The position numbers and the translations under genes are program-made. Shown in pieces: positions 15,881-23,184 of a DNA stretch of 40,447 bases. The notes under the pieces are model-generated. The model was not told the origin of the DNA, did not search any database, and saw nothing but the letters and a program-made list of their open reading frames with translations. The DNA is taken from positions 1-40,447 of the IMG/VR virus record IMGVR_UViG_3300010401_000052. One strand, given 5' to 3'. This stretch comes from a virus. Numbering within the stretch: position 1 is the first letter of the stretch; every line of letters starts with the position of its first letter.

Positions 15881-17950
15881 TTATATCATCTGTTCTTGCA
15901 TTTGTCTAGGTCTTTGACCTTGCTGTTGATTTTGGCTCATTCCGCTCATGATTTGCTGAATAAACTCAGAACTTTTAGCGGTCATCTTTGCATCTACTTT
16001 TTCTCTATCTTCTTCTTGTATTTGCTGATCTTCCATTGTATGGAGATTGTTTTCCTGCATGTAAGTCTCTAGTTCCCCGAACTTCTGGATAGCTTCTAAT
16101 AGTTGAGTTAAGGCCGCCATCTTTTCTTTTTGTGCGAGTGCCCTGTTCTTGGTGATCATGCTTAAACGCTCTTCAAAGAGTCCGATATTACTTTCAGCGC
16201 GTCCATGTCTTTCGCGTGCTGTAGCCAGATTGGAAGCGGCCTTCGAGTACATTTCTTGTAGTTTGGCGTTCTCAAATGCATGCTCAACGGCTGTTTGCTG
16301 TTGTTGCATTTCACCGGCCTGCTGTTCTTGTTGCTGCAAGAACTTAATAGCTTCGCCTTTGCCTGTGATGTTGAGCTTAGGAATAATCATGGAAGGCGGG
16401 AAGACCTCGCGGCCGAAACGCTCATTCATTTCAAACATCTGTTGAGCTTGTAGATTCTGCTGTGTCGGGGTTAAATCTGACTCTTCAACAATTGTTTGAT
16501 ACTTTGCAAACACCTTTGAATAGAAGTGAGGGCTAGGCTCATGACCGATATATAGAGCGCACTTTTCTGCATTCCAGTTATTCAACACAATCTGCAATAA
16601 ACGGTCTCCTAATAGCCTATCGGCAAAGTCCCATTGGTCGAAGTATTTCTGGAAGACCATCAAATTAGCAGCTTGCTTTAGAAGCACTGTAAGCGCTGAT
16701 GTCTGCTTGTCTTGTTGGCCAGACCAGTTCTCCAGGTTAATGCCTGAAGTATTGTAAATAAGATCGGCCATTTGTTGTGCAAGGGCTAAATCGGACTCAG
16801 GAACAGCGCTGGGGATGATTTTCTCAACATCAGTCATCTCATAGCCATCATTGATAATGACATCCCATCCTTGTCCAGATTTCTTTAAGTTGTCTTCATT
16901 AGCTACTGCGCCAATCTTTCGTTTCCAACCAGCATTAATTGTAGCTGCTGCTATGTCGTTATTTTGGATAATCTTGTAGTTGAAGAGGAATTGTGGGTCA
17001 CGCATTGTTCTGATAAGGCTTCTTACCCTTAAATCATAGTGATTGATATGCGGATCATAATTCCAGTAATAAGGGATAAATGGACAGCCGTCAAAGCCTA
17101 ATGGATTTTCACCTTGAAACATTAGCTGATCATTCAGCACTACGGCGAGTTTCCAGCATGGCACTTCAACTGTTACTTCTTCCATGTCTGGAATATTGTA
17201 CAGAAGCGCCTCTAGATTCTCTTCTCCACCTGCGAAATCAAAGAATTGGTTTCTTTTCTTAGAATAAAGACGCTTCTTTTTGCGTCTCCATTTGTACCAA
17301 ATATAGGACAATACCATCAGGTCATTGCGGGCCATATTATAGTTTTCAGGCAAGAAGTAGAAATTGCCATATCTTTGCGGACTGCCAGACATCGGGCTGA
17401 TCTTCTCTGCTTTTTCTGGAAAGCGGGCTTGTGCTTCCCTTTTGCTAATATATTCCTGGCACCATACAAATTGTGCATCAGACATATCAGGATTTCTAAA
17501 GTATGGATCAACTAGAAAAGAATTATATTCCCATATCTTTAGCTTCAGTTCCCCTTGCGCCTGATCTTCATTTGTATAATCTAAATAAGGCTGCGCTAAA
17601 ACCATTCCTGAAACAGTCGACAATTCTTTTGCTTTAGATTTCTGTTCGTGTATTGAACCAGCATTAGCAACATGTGTAATAAGCGTTGTGTATTCATCTG
17701 TAGTTGTAGGATCGGCGCCTTCAGTAGCAATATAAGAAAAGGTCTTTCGATGTTGCCTTTCATAACCAGTCACCATGTTTACAGGCTGCTGTACCAAATT
17801 GAAATAGAATTGCTGTTGAGAAGAAGTAGGGGAAAAGTTGAAATACCTATTCACGTAAGATTGTGAACCAGCATAAAACAACGTGTCGATGTTTGATTGA
17901 TTCCAGCGCGCTTGTTCAATAGGTTGAAACTTCGCATAAAGATTATCCAT
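15881..17950 (-). CDS. Portal protein
   Basis: A 689-residue podovirus-type portal, close to the roughly 700 residues usual for P22-like portals. The N-terminal half is aromatic-rich (NRYFNFSPTSSQQQFYFNLV near 34-53) with the stretch LKIWEYNSFLVDPYFRNPDM (near 134-153), a known feature of these portals. The C-terminal 150 residues are Gln-rich helices that would form the barrel. Portals form the dodecameric ring through which DNA enters and leaves. Just upstream is a consensus promoter (18052-18080). The initiator ATG has only a weak AAGG site 16 bases upstream. Confidence 0.85.
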   Translation of the reverse strand: MDNLYAKFQPIEQARWNQSNIDTLFYAGSQSYVNRYFNFSPTSSQQQFYFNLVQQPVNMVTGYERQHRKTFSYIATEGADPTTTDEYTTLITHVANAGSIHEQKSKAKELSTVSGMVLAQPYLDYTNEDQAQGELKLKIWEYNSFLVDPYFRNPDMSDAQFVWCQEYISKREAQARFPEKAEKISPMSGSPQRYGNFYFLPENYNMARNDLMVLSYIWYKWRRKKKRLYSKKRNQFFDFAGGEENLEALLYNIPDMEEVTVEVPCWKLAVVLNDQLMFQGENPLGFDGCPFIPYYWNYDPHINHYDLRVRSLIRTMRDPQFLFNYKIIQNNDIAAATINAGWKRKIGAVANEDNLKKSGQGWDVIINDGYEMTDVEKIIPSAVPESDLALAQQMADLIYNTSGINLENWSGQQDKQTSALTVLLKQAANLMVFQKYFDQWDFADRLLGDRLLQIVLNNWNAEKCALYIGHEPSPHFYSKVFAKYQTIVEESDLTPTQQNLQAQQMFEMNERFGREVFPPSMIIPKLNITGKGEAIKFLQQQEQQAGEMQQQQTAVEHAFENAKLQEMYSKAASNLATARERHGRAESNIGLFEERLSMITKNRALAQKEKMAALTQLLEAIQKFGELETYMQENNLHTMEDQQIQEEDREKVDAKMTAKSSEFIQQIMSGMSQNQQQGQRPRQMQEQMI

Positions 17951-18015
17951 CCAGTGGCGTATGTTACCTTCAGATGGCTCTAAAGAATTGTCCCAAGGAG
18001 CATGATAAAGAGAAA

Positions 18016-18030
18016 TATAGGCCTCCTATA
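18016..18030. promoter_or_regulatory. Leader hairpin with a buried AGGAGG
   Basis: TATAGG (18016-18021) pairs with CCTATA (18025-18030). On the minus strand the loop and stem contain AGGAGG, a perfect ribosome-binding site. A seven-codon frame (MLLGTIL) begins about 20 bases further on. It could regulate translation of the portal mRNA, or be a relic. Confidence 0.35.
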
Positions 18031-18051
18031 ACCCATCGGTTGTAAGTGGTG

Positions 18052-18080
18052 ACTATACAATAAATATTTAATTATGACAA
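18052..18080 (-). promoter_or_regulatory. Promoter for the portal gene
   Basis: On the minus strand TTGTCA (18075-18080) lies 17 bases from TATAGT (18052-18057), five of six matches in each box. The spacer is AT-rich (TAATTAAATATTTATTG). Transcription would start near 18045 and give a leader of about 95 bases. Confidence 0.6.
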
Positions 18081-18098
18081 GCTTTGGCAGGCCAAATA

Positions 18099-18287
18099 CT
18101 ATTCCACTTCTCGCCAGTGAGTAATCACATAGCCTTCTTCTTTGTTCTTTGAAACTACAGGGAATTCTGGAGTGTCCCAATTATAACCATCATAATAACA
18201 TTGGCATTGCACATTATGACGACAATCTTTTACTTGATATGTGCCCTTATCATTCGGAGATTCATTCCTAACGCTAGTCCAACTCAT
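18099..18287 (-). CDS. Small DUF551-like protein
   Basis: 62 residues from the ATG at 18287 (the frame is open upstream but only this start has an AAGAG site). Sequence: W-S-V near the start, then CQCYYDGYNWDTPEFPV and VITHWREVE at the end. This matches the short DUF551-type proteins of phages, which end in 'V.HWR.'. It overlaps 18274-18495 by 14 bases. The function is unknown. Confidence 0.6.
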   Translation of the reverse strand: MSWTSVRNESPNDKGTYQVKDCRHNVQCQCYYDGYNWDTPEFPVVSKNKEEGYVITHWREVE

Positions 18288-18495
18288 TGATTTGCTCTTG
18301 TAAACTATCAAAGCGTACTTGAATTTCAGTTTCCAAATCTGTGCAATAATTTTCAAGGCCCATGTAATCTGCCTCTAACGTTTTCATTTCCTTTACAATA
18401 AGAAGCAACGCATCTCTGATAAAAGACACTTCGGCTATTTCGGAACTTGGGTCATTTAAGACCTCAAATAATTCATCTATGCTATCACATTCCAT
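18274..18495 (-). CDS. Small coiled-coil protein
   Basis: 73 acidic residues, almost all helical, with heptad-like Leu spacing (ENYCTDLETEIQVRFDSLQE near 48-67). It overlaps both neighbours, so it belongs to the operon downstream of the large terminase. No known domain is seen. Confidence 0.6.
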   Translation of the reverse strand: MECDSIDELFEVLNDPSSEIAEVSFIRDALLLIVKEMKTLEADYMGLENYCTDLETEIQVRFDSLQEQINELD

Positions 18496-18655
18496 GGCTC
18501 TTTACCTTTTTCTTTAATGCCTCTATTTCTTTTGTCAAGATATATACACCTTTTAGCATTGAAGCATTGTTTTCCCATTCTTCAAGGCCATGTTCGTCTA
18601 TTAAATCTTGTCTATCTTTTTCTAATTGTTCAAGCATGTCTTTAAAGTCTTTCAA
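18485..18655 (-). CDS. Small charged helical protein, TTG start
   Basis: 56 residues if started at the TTG at 18655, which overlaps the stop of the large terminase and has GGAG seven bases upstream. An ATG six codons later gives 50 residues. The protein is a charged helix (DMLEQLEKDRQDLIDEHGLE). The stop lies inside the next gene by 11 bases. Overlap on both sides supports a translationally coupled small gene. Confidence 0.55.
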   Translation of the reverse strand: MKDFKDMLEQLEKDRQDLIDEHGLEEWENNASMLKGVYILTKEIEALKKKVKSHGM

Positions 18656-19932
18656 AACCTACTCCCGAATCTATTTTGTTGGTATTCATGAGGATTATGC
18701 GTCTGCGGCTGATAATTAGCAACCTTATGCGTAGCCAAACAATATCTTAAAGCATCTAATAGATGATCATCTTTTTTAACCGGCCGATCTTCCCCTTTTT
18801 CAGCAGCCTTTGAATCCCATATATAGGTTTCTATTTCACGTATTAGGTTCGGGCATTGCTCACAGATCAATACAGAGCCTTTTTTCATTTCTGATGTCAT
18901 GATTGATATACCATTTTCGACATCGTTATATCCATCAGTTACATGCATTCCTCTTTTTCTCAACTCATATTGGAAAGCTTCTGCGGATGGATCGCAGTAA
19001 ATATTCTTAATCGCATATGGCTCAAGAAAGGCTTGCAACTCATTAGCATATTCGCTTTGTGTCTTCTGCTTTTCCATCTTTTTCGAATCCCAAAAGTATT
19101 CTTTCTCTACCCACATCTGCTTTCCAGTCTGTGTGTAACGGCCTGTTGATACGCCAATCAGAACGCATCCAAACGCATTTACAGAGCCATAATCAACACC
19201 GGCGATCCAATATTCTGCAGCTCTTGGTGGCTTCTTTACGACATAAATATTACGATCAAAAAAGTCAAAAATTGCACCATCAGCCATAGCCCACAAACCA
19301 AGAACATTCCGTTTATAAAACAAGCCAGAACTGGCCTTACGGATACGGTCCTTGTAGTCATCAGGCAAAAAAGGATTATCATCCAAAACAAAGTGTAGAG
19401 CATAATAATTTGGGTCTCCTTGTGCTGCTAAATCGATCCACGTTTTCAACTTATGGCGTGGATGTGAAGGGTTCATAGAAGCGTAGGCTTTGCTATAAGG
19501 CAATGATAGACGCGAATCGATCATGTCGATAATCGACTCAGGATATAGCGTCATTTCATCACAATAGCATCTGGACATTGTTAAGCCTTGAAATGCGCCT
19601 ATTGCTCCTTCATCCTTTGCCCCTAGTGTTTGTATTACTTTATCGCGATACAGAAGTTGGCGCTTGCCTGAATACCATGTGCAAAATGGCCTGAATTCTG
19701 ACAGTTCAGGCGCTTCAAACAACAATCTCACAGCGTTTCTATAGATTGTGTCGGAAGAATGGCCTACCATGTAGATCAAAGAATCAGGGCAATCGTGCAA
19801 AGAATGCATAAAGGTCAGAAGTGTAATGATTGTCTTTCCAGTTCTCACGCTACCATGGGCCAGATTCCATTTCCTTGTAGCATGGCCAAGAAATTCTAGT
19901 TGCTTAGGGGATAAAGGAGCTGGTACAATCAT
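18652..19932 (-). CDS. terL: Terminase large subunit
   Basis: A 426-residue packaging motor. The N-terminal ATPase has the Walker A motif GSVRTGKT (27-34) and a Walker B region CYCDE (122-126). The C-terminal nuclease has the acidic sites GVDYG (245-249, Asp247), YCDPSAE (312-318, Asp314) and DDHLLDALRY (388-397). It uses ATP to pump DNA through the portal and cuts the concatemer. It is encoded close to the small subunit, but two plus-strand genes lie between them. The length and motifs match complete terminases. Confidence 0.93.
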   Translation of the reverse strand: MIVPAPLSPKQLEFLGHATRKWNLAHGSVRTGKTIITLLTFMHSLHDCPDSLIYMVGHSSDTIYRNAVRLLFEAPELSEFRPFCTWYSGKRQLLYRDKVIQTLGAKDEGAIGAFQGLTMSRCYCDEMTLYPESIIDMIDSRLSLPYSKAYASMNPSHPRHKLKTWIDLAAQGDPNYYALHFVLDDNPFLPDDYKDRIRKASSGLFYKRNVLGLWAMADGAIFDFFDRNIYVVKKPPRAAEYWIAGVDYGSVNAFGCVLIGVSTGRYTQTGKQMWVEKEYFWDSKKMEKQKTQSEYANELQAFLEPYAIKNIYCDPSAEAFQYELRKRGMHVTDGYNDVENGISIMTSEMKKGSVLICEQCPNLIREIETYIWDSKAAEKGEDRPVKKDDHLLDALRYCLATHKVANYQPQTHNPHEYQQNRFGSRF

Positions 19933-19959
19933 TCCTTGAAAATAACTAAAGGCGTGTTT

Positions 19960-20124
19960 ATGGGGAAGAGAAAATCGTTAGCAAATAAACCTCAGCCCCC
20001 TGCACATTATGCTAGGATCTTGGATATTATTTTGAGCCATTTAGAAGACGAAACCGATTTGGAAGATGTTCATTGCATGGCAAAAGAAATTGTAGAATAC
20101 ATAGAGTGGTTAAATGAGAAATAG
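19960..20124 (+). CDS. Small plus-strand protein between the terminase genes
   Basis: 54 residues from the ATG at 19960, preceded by AAAGGCG. A TTG 24 bases earlier has no better site. It begins with a basic stretch (MGKRKSLANKPQPPAHYA) and continues as an acidic helix (LEDETDLEDVHCMAKEIVEY). It is divergent from the large terminase and overlaps the next gene by 11 bases. The function is unknown. Confidence 0.55.
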   Translation: MGKRKSLANKPQPPAHYARILDIILSHLEDETDLEDVHCMAKEIVEYIEWLNEK

Positions 20125-20503
20125 AGCTAAGTGCAAATTGTGCAAAGAGGTCATAGAAAGCTTTCATGCCCATGATCATCAAGTATGCAAATGCGGTGAA
20201 ATAGAAGTGAGCGGTGGAGATGCCCTGAAATGCTATGCAAAGGACTTTAATAACTTCTTGCGAGTTGATGATGAAGGCAATGAGATTATAGTAAAGATTA
20301 AGGGGAAAGGAGCTATAGAGCCCCTGAAAAATGACAATAAGCTCACAAAACATCAGCTGTTGGGCATGCTTAGTGAAATGGCTGCAAATATTGAGAAATT
20401 GCCTTCACAAGCACTCTCAACACCCATTACCCATTATGATTATTGGTCTTTGCTTTTGCTTTTATCTGCTATCTTTCGGGAAGATTGCAAGGATGATATT
20501 TGA
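20114..20503 (+). CDS. DUF7695-like zinc protein
   Basis: 129 residues. The N-terminus has two Cys pairs, CKLC (7-10) and CKCG near 25-28, with His residues between them, then EIEVSGGDALKCYAKDFNNF and LRVDDEGNEI. I recognise this pattern as the phage family usually called DUF7695. The last 64 bases overlap the small terminase gene, which is convergent. A nucleic-acid or protein binding role through zinc is likely; nothing more can be said. Confidence 0.7.
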   Translation: MRNRAKCKLCKEVIESFHAHDHQVCKCGEIEVSGGDALKCYAKDFNNFLRVDDEGNEIIVKIKGKGAIEPLKNDNKLTKHQLLGMLSEMAANIEKLPSQALSTPITHYDYWSLLLLLSAIFREDCKDDI

Positions 20504-20892
20504 TCCATCATGGCTTCATGACGTGATACCATCTCTTCTGTAAGGGCGGTGACTTCTTGAGATTTGAGCTTTGATTCGAATTCGGCTGTGTCTCTTTCTT
20601 CTTTCTTTAAATCTCTATGATATAAAGATAAGAATCTTTGAGCTAGAGAAGGGTGTAGTGTTCCATTTCGTGCATTACGTGCAACTAAACTAAGCGCTTG
20701 TTCATAATATGGCAGAAACTCCGGCAGTTCACACATCGCATTCCAGGTCTTCCATGGTATCATCTTTTCAATAGAGAACCATTCAGAAAGGTGTGTAGGA
20801 TTGTTTATAGCTACCCAAGCTACTAATTCTTCGCCTAATTCGATACATTGCTCAGGATCGGGCGAAACTGTTCTTGGTCTTCCACCGGCCAT
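20440..20892 (-). CDS. terS: Terminase small subunit
   Basis: 150 residues. It begins MAGGRPRTVSPDPEQCIELG, typical of small terminases, then EWFSIEKMIPWKTWNAMCEL (an HTH-like DNA-binding segment, about 40-59) and a helical centre with SLAQRFLSLYHRDLKKEE. The C-terminal tail is charged. The protein recognises the packaging site and hands DNA to TerL. It is preceded by a 45-residue Lys-rich gene overlapping it by one base. Confidence 0.8.
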   Translation of the reverse strand: MAGGRPRTVSPDPEQCIELGEELVAWVAINNPTHLSEWFSIEKMIPWKTWNAMCELPEFLPYYEQALSLVARNARNGTLHPSLAQRFLSLYHRDLKKEERDTAEFESKLKSQEVTALTEEMVSRHEAMMDQISSLQSSRKIADKSKSKDQ

Positions 20893-21029
20893 TATTTCTT
20901 CTTCTTTTTTAATGCTTTTTTGCCTGCATCGACGAATTTGTCGCGCTTCTTATCGGCCTTTTCAAGAGCTTTAAGGTCCTTGTCGACCTTTTTCGATTCT
21001 TTTTCTATTTTGCGGATTTGTTTGTCCAT
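20892..21029 (-). CDS. Lys-rich 45-residue protein
   Basis: A tiny basic protein (MDKQIRKIEKESKKVDKDLK...) that is about 40% Lys and ends in five Lys. It has an AAGGAAT site before the ATG, and its stop overlaps the small terminase start by one base. The site itself lies at the 3' end of the 21032-21115 gene. It may form a helix and bind nucleic acid. Confidence 0.6.
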   Translation of the reverse strand: MDKQIRKIEKESKKVDKDLKALEKADKKRDKFVDAGKKALKKKKK

Positions 21030-21031
21030 AT

Positions 21032-21115
21032 CTATTCCTTAAAGAGGTAGTAGACCATTGCCAGAAGAAAGACGCCGATGCAAATAAACATAAAGTCTAA
21101 GGGATTATCACACAT
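21032..21115 (-). CDS. 27-residue membrane microprotein, holin candidate
   Basis: MCDNPLDFMFICIGVFLLAM followed by VYYLFKE. Residues 7-24 form one membrane helix with an acidic start and a mixed-charge end. The stop is two bases before the start of the Lys-rich gene, and the ribosome-binding site of that gene overlaps its end. Its own site is weak. Small single-helix proteins can be holins or regulators, but this is inference. Confidence 0.4.
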   Translation of the reverse strand: MCDNPLDFMFICIGVFLLAMVYYLFKE

Positions 21116-21146
21116 GAAATCAAAGTAATAAGTTTAGTATAAGTTG

Positions 21147-21389
21147 TCAAGATTCATTTTCAGCATAATCGTGTTCGATAAAAGTTTGCAGGATACTAAT
21201 AAAAATCCTTACATTTTCCTTTTCAGTACCCGAAATCATGTTCGCAGCCCGTAAAACAAGTCCAGAAAGTGCAAATAAAAGATCCGAAGGTACTGTGTCA
21301 GGGTCTTTGATCACTTCTTCCAATACTTTTTTAAACTTTTCTTCTATTACATATTTTTCTTTGCGATACATGGAATTCGAGTAATTCAT
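21147..21389 (-). CDS. Small helical protein
   Basis: 80 residues, helical, with a charged N-terminal half (EEKFKKVLEEVIKDPDTVPS near 16-35) and a hydrophobic centre (DLLFALSGLVLRAANMI). It shares the 'P.D.L..L...' and 'LG...' layout with the first half of 21592-21855, suggesting a distant relation. Unknown function. Confidence 0.6.
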   Translation of the reverse strand: MNYSNSMYRKEKYVIEEKFKKVLEEVIKDPDTVPSDLLFALSGLVLRAANMISGTEKENVRIFISILQTFIEHDYAENES

Positions 21390-21428
21390 CTCATTTCCTC
21401 AACAGGCATCCGATCGAAATACAGCACG

Positions 21429-21614
21429 TCATCGTTCCAGTTTATAGACTGGTTGGATGATGGTGACAGTCCAGCCGGCTTGTTGACAAATGAGGAGTTG
21501 CTCTTTAGTGAGAGAGCGACGCCCACATAACTCAAGGAGAGCCCGGGCGTTATCATTGATGGCATAAAAGCGTTCATTTCCATATCCTTTATCAAGTCTT
21601 ACCTCGATTATCAT
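21429..21614 (-). CDS. Small conserved phage protein
   Basis: 61 residues with VRLDKGYGNERFYAINDNAR (5-24) and LCGRRSLTKEQLLICQQAGW. The order '..KG.GN.R.Y....A......G...LT......' is familiar from short phage proteins of unknown function. An overlapping frame, 21386-21595, is also open and would couple to 21147-21389 by ATGA, but its composition is poorer. I chose this frame because of the family resemblance. Confidence 0.6.
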   Translation of the reverse strand: MIIEVRLDKGYGNERFYAINDNARALLELCGRRSLTKEQLLICQQAGWTVTIIQPVYKLER

Positions 21615-21855
21615 TGTTTTCCTTCTTTTCTAAATTTTCTAAGCGCTCTTTTTTTAAAGCTTCTTCTTGTGCTCTACTCAATTCTGCATAATATTCCTGT
21701 AACATTTTTTTAGGATCTCCTTCAAAGTGATCAAAAAATCCTAAAGTGATTGTTCCAAGACATGCTAAAATATCATAAGGAGAAGCGTTTTCGTGATTAG
21801 CTGCATGAACAATAAGTTCGCTTAGTGAGCTAACCAGTTTTTTTCTATTAAACAT
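21592..21855 (-). CDS. Small helical protein
   Basis: An 87-residue protein with LSELIVHAANHENASPYDIL (14-33), LACLGTITLGFF and a strongly charged C-terminus (ALKKERLENLEKKENNDNRG). It begins nine bases after the stop of 21864-22013. Unknown function; the helical first half resembles 21147-21389. Confidence 0.6.
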   Translation of the reverse strand: MFNRKKLVSSLSELIVHAANHENASPYDILACLGTITLGFFDHFEGDPKKMLQEYYAELSRAQEEALKKERLENLEKKENNDNRGKT

Positions 21856-21863
21856 GGTTTTTC

Positions 21864-22013
21864 CTATTGACGTTTGAGAAGGTCAATGAAGTTTTCATAA
21901 AGTTTATTTGTGTATTCATTAGCTTCATGAATACTTTTTTGTATTTCTCGATGGATATAATATGCAGAGGCCACAACTGTAGCCATGATTGATAGTGTTT
22001 GAATCCAATCCAT
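21864..22013 (-). CDS. Short TM/coiled-coil protein of the repeated family
   Basis: 49 residues with an AAGGAAAAC site. It begins MDWIQTLSIMATVVASAYYI (a short membrane helix) and ends YTNKLYENFIDLLKRQ. That ending matches those of 28204-28404 (IDQLYRMFIDLLKDRK) and 826-1092. It is the smallest member of this family and lies in the small-gene cluster upstream of the terminase. Confidence 0.6.
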   Translation of the reverse strand: MDWIQTLSIMATVVASAYYIHREIQKSIHEANEYTNKLYENFIDLLKRQ

Positions 22014-22037
22014 AAGTTTTCCTTTTTTATTTCTACT

Positions 22038-22214
22038 TTAGGCGCAATAAAGAGCTAATTCAACGATTTCTTCTAAATCGTATCCTAAATCTTGCAGGAA
22101 AAGGATTTTATTCTCAGCAGATATTGCTGGATGCATAATTACGTATTTAGCAAGTTGGTGATTGCTTTGATATATTTCTTGTGCTTTTTTAAATTTAATT
22201 TCTTGTGAGTTCAT
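22038..22214 (-). CDS. Small protein, first gene after a strong promoter
   Basis: 58 residues: a Gln/Lys-rich helix (MNSQEIKFKKAQEIYQSNHQ) followed by an acidic helix (QDLGYDLEEIVELALYCA). It has an AAAAGGA site and is the first gene of the transcript from 22317-22345. It does not match a family I know. Confidence 0.55.
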   Translation of the reverse strand: MNSQEIKFKKAQEIYQSNHQLAKYVIMHPAISAENKILFLQDLGYDLEEIVELALYCA

Positions 22215-22310
22215 ATATTCCTTTTTTTGTTTTGTTTGTATCTCTGCTTAACCGCTACGACCTGCCGGGTTTGATGGCCCGGTCACCAGGGAGACTGGTT
22301 TTGCTTTGAT
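22215..22310 (-). promoter_or_regulatory. Structured 5' leader with two hairpins
   Basis: The leader between the promoter and 22214 has two stems: ACCAG (22285-22289) with CTGGT (22295-22299), and CCGGG (22265-22269) with CCCGG (22278-22282). On the minus strand they read in the order CCAG-CTGG then CCGGG-CCCGG, followed by GGTCGTAGCGGTTAAGCAGA. It might be a ribosome or RNase control element. No open frame of note lies here. Confidence 0.45.
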
Positions 22311-22316
22311 GAAATT

Positions 22317-22345
22317 AATATAACAAAGCGCGGCATATATGTCAA
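22317..22345 (-). promoter_or_regulatory. Near-consensus leftward promoter
   Basis: On the minus strand TTGACA (22340-22345) lies 17 bases from TATATT (22317-22322). The -35 box is perfect and the -10 box has five of six. An imperfect CATAT...ATATG dyad covers the -35 region. It would drive the small genes and the terminase region, starting near 22310. The 9-mer GCGATGTGT lies just upstream at 22355-22363, as also at the switch (26187-26195). Confidence 0.75.
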
Positions 22346-22419
22346 TATGTACATGCGATGTGTAAAGTGATATGCTGAAGTAGTCCGATAATTGTGCTTA
22401 TGTTACTAAGAAATAGGCT

Positions 22420-22788
22420 TCACATGATATCCTGGAGTGGGATAATCTTTTTCGAATGAGAAAGGGGGTCGTGAGTGTATTTTAGGCATGGGGAACCATT
22501 CTTCATGCCTGTATAGGAGCGATTAGTACGTTCATCATTAGGAAACGCATACTTTTCGAATGTGCTTAGCGTGTCATTTGTGTTGTGTGTATGTGTTCTA
22601 GGTGCAGCTTGTTTTCTTTGTTGTCTGTTTTCATCATAAATGATCTTTGCTGCCATGAATGCGATTTGTGTTTCCTCAGACCAATCGAGCATGAAAGACA
22701 CATCCATGAAATCGTCACCGTGCTTCTCAAAAAAATGGTCATCGGAGAAGGCTAAAAGGAATTCATTAATTTGGTCTTTTAATTTCAT
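22420..22788 (-). CDS. Unknown protein ending the replication operon
   Basis: 122 residues. The first 60 are helical and acidic (NEFLLAFSDDHFFEKHGDDF); a Gln/Arg/His/Thr-rich linker follows, and the C-terminus is polar. Its start overlaps the stop of 22785-22982 by ATGA. No domain recognised. Confidence 0.55.
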   Translation of the reverse strand: MKLKDQINEFLLAFSDDHFFEKHGDDFMDVSFMLDWSEETQIAFMAAKIIYDENRQQRKQAAPRTHTHNTNDTLSTFEKYAFPNDERTNRSYTGMKNGSPCLKYTHDPLSHSKKIIPLQDIM

Positions 22789-22982
22789 ATGAGGGGTACC
22801 GGGATTGAGAAGTTTGGACTTGCAGAAGCTGACTGAGCCTCATCAACGGTATCACTTGCGTGACCAGTGGCCTGGGTGTTATTCAAAGATATAGTGCATC
22901 CTGAAAAAAGAACTGTAAGAGTCAAAATTATGATCAACGTACCAATGGAAAAATAAAGGAAGTACGGTTCATCATGTCTCAT
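22785..22982 (-). CDS. Lipoprotein-like small protein
   Basis: 65 residues. A signal-anchor (YFLYFSIGTLIIILTLTVLF) is followed by SGC at about 28-30, a plausible lipobox (LFSGC), then a Ser/Thr/Pro-rich tail. It overlaps the neighbour 22972-23184 by 11 bases. Two lipoproteins in tandem could be outer-membrane spanin-type parts, but no inner-membrane partner is clear. Confidence 0.55.
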   Translation of the reverse strand: MRHDEPYFLYFSIGTLIIILTLTVLFSGCTISLNNTQATGHASDTVDEAQSASASPNFSIPVPLI

Positions 22983-23184
22983 AGCTACCCCTTAAGTTAA
23001 AAGGTGTGTTTTGAATAGCTGGTTGCTGAAGAAAGTTTTTCATGTCAGTGATATCTTTGTAGAGGGGCTCGGAATCTTTTTCGATTTGGTTTATTTCTGC
23101 TTCAGATTTCAATAAAATTTCTCTAAAAGGCTCACAAGAGCTCAGCAAAGAAAGGAGACAAAGAAAAAAACTGAGGCGTTTCAT
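22972..23184 (-). CDS. Lipoprotein-like small protein
   Basis: 70 residues with a lipoprotein signal (MKRLSFFLCLLSLLSSC; the lipobox LLSSC ends at Cys17) and a charged helical remainder. The AGGAAAAC site is well placed. Its start overlaps the RusA stop by four bases. Its role is unclear; entry exclusion or lysis are both possible. Confidence 0.6.
   Translation of the reverse strand: MKRLSFFLCLLSLLSSCEPFREILLKSEAEINQIEKDSEPLYKDITDMKNFLQQPAIQNTPFNLRGSYET

Noticed and set aside
17980-18180. 66-residue minus-strand frame in the portal leader
   Set aside because: It runs through the promoter boxes and has no ribosome site.
21386-21595. Alternative 69-residue frame overlapping 21429-21614
   Set aside because: The other frame resembles a known phage family. 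The ATGA coupling to 21147-21389 keeps this one possible.
22215-22300. tRNA-like gene
   Set aside because: A stem of CCGGG-CCCGG and a GTAGCGGTTAAGC string recall tRNA arms, but the order and the acceptor stem do not fit a tRNA.
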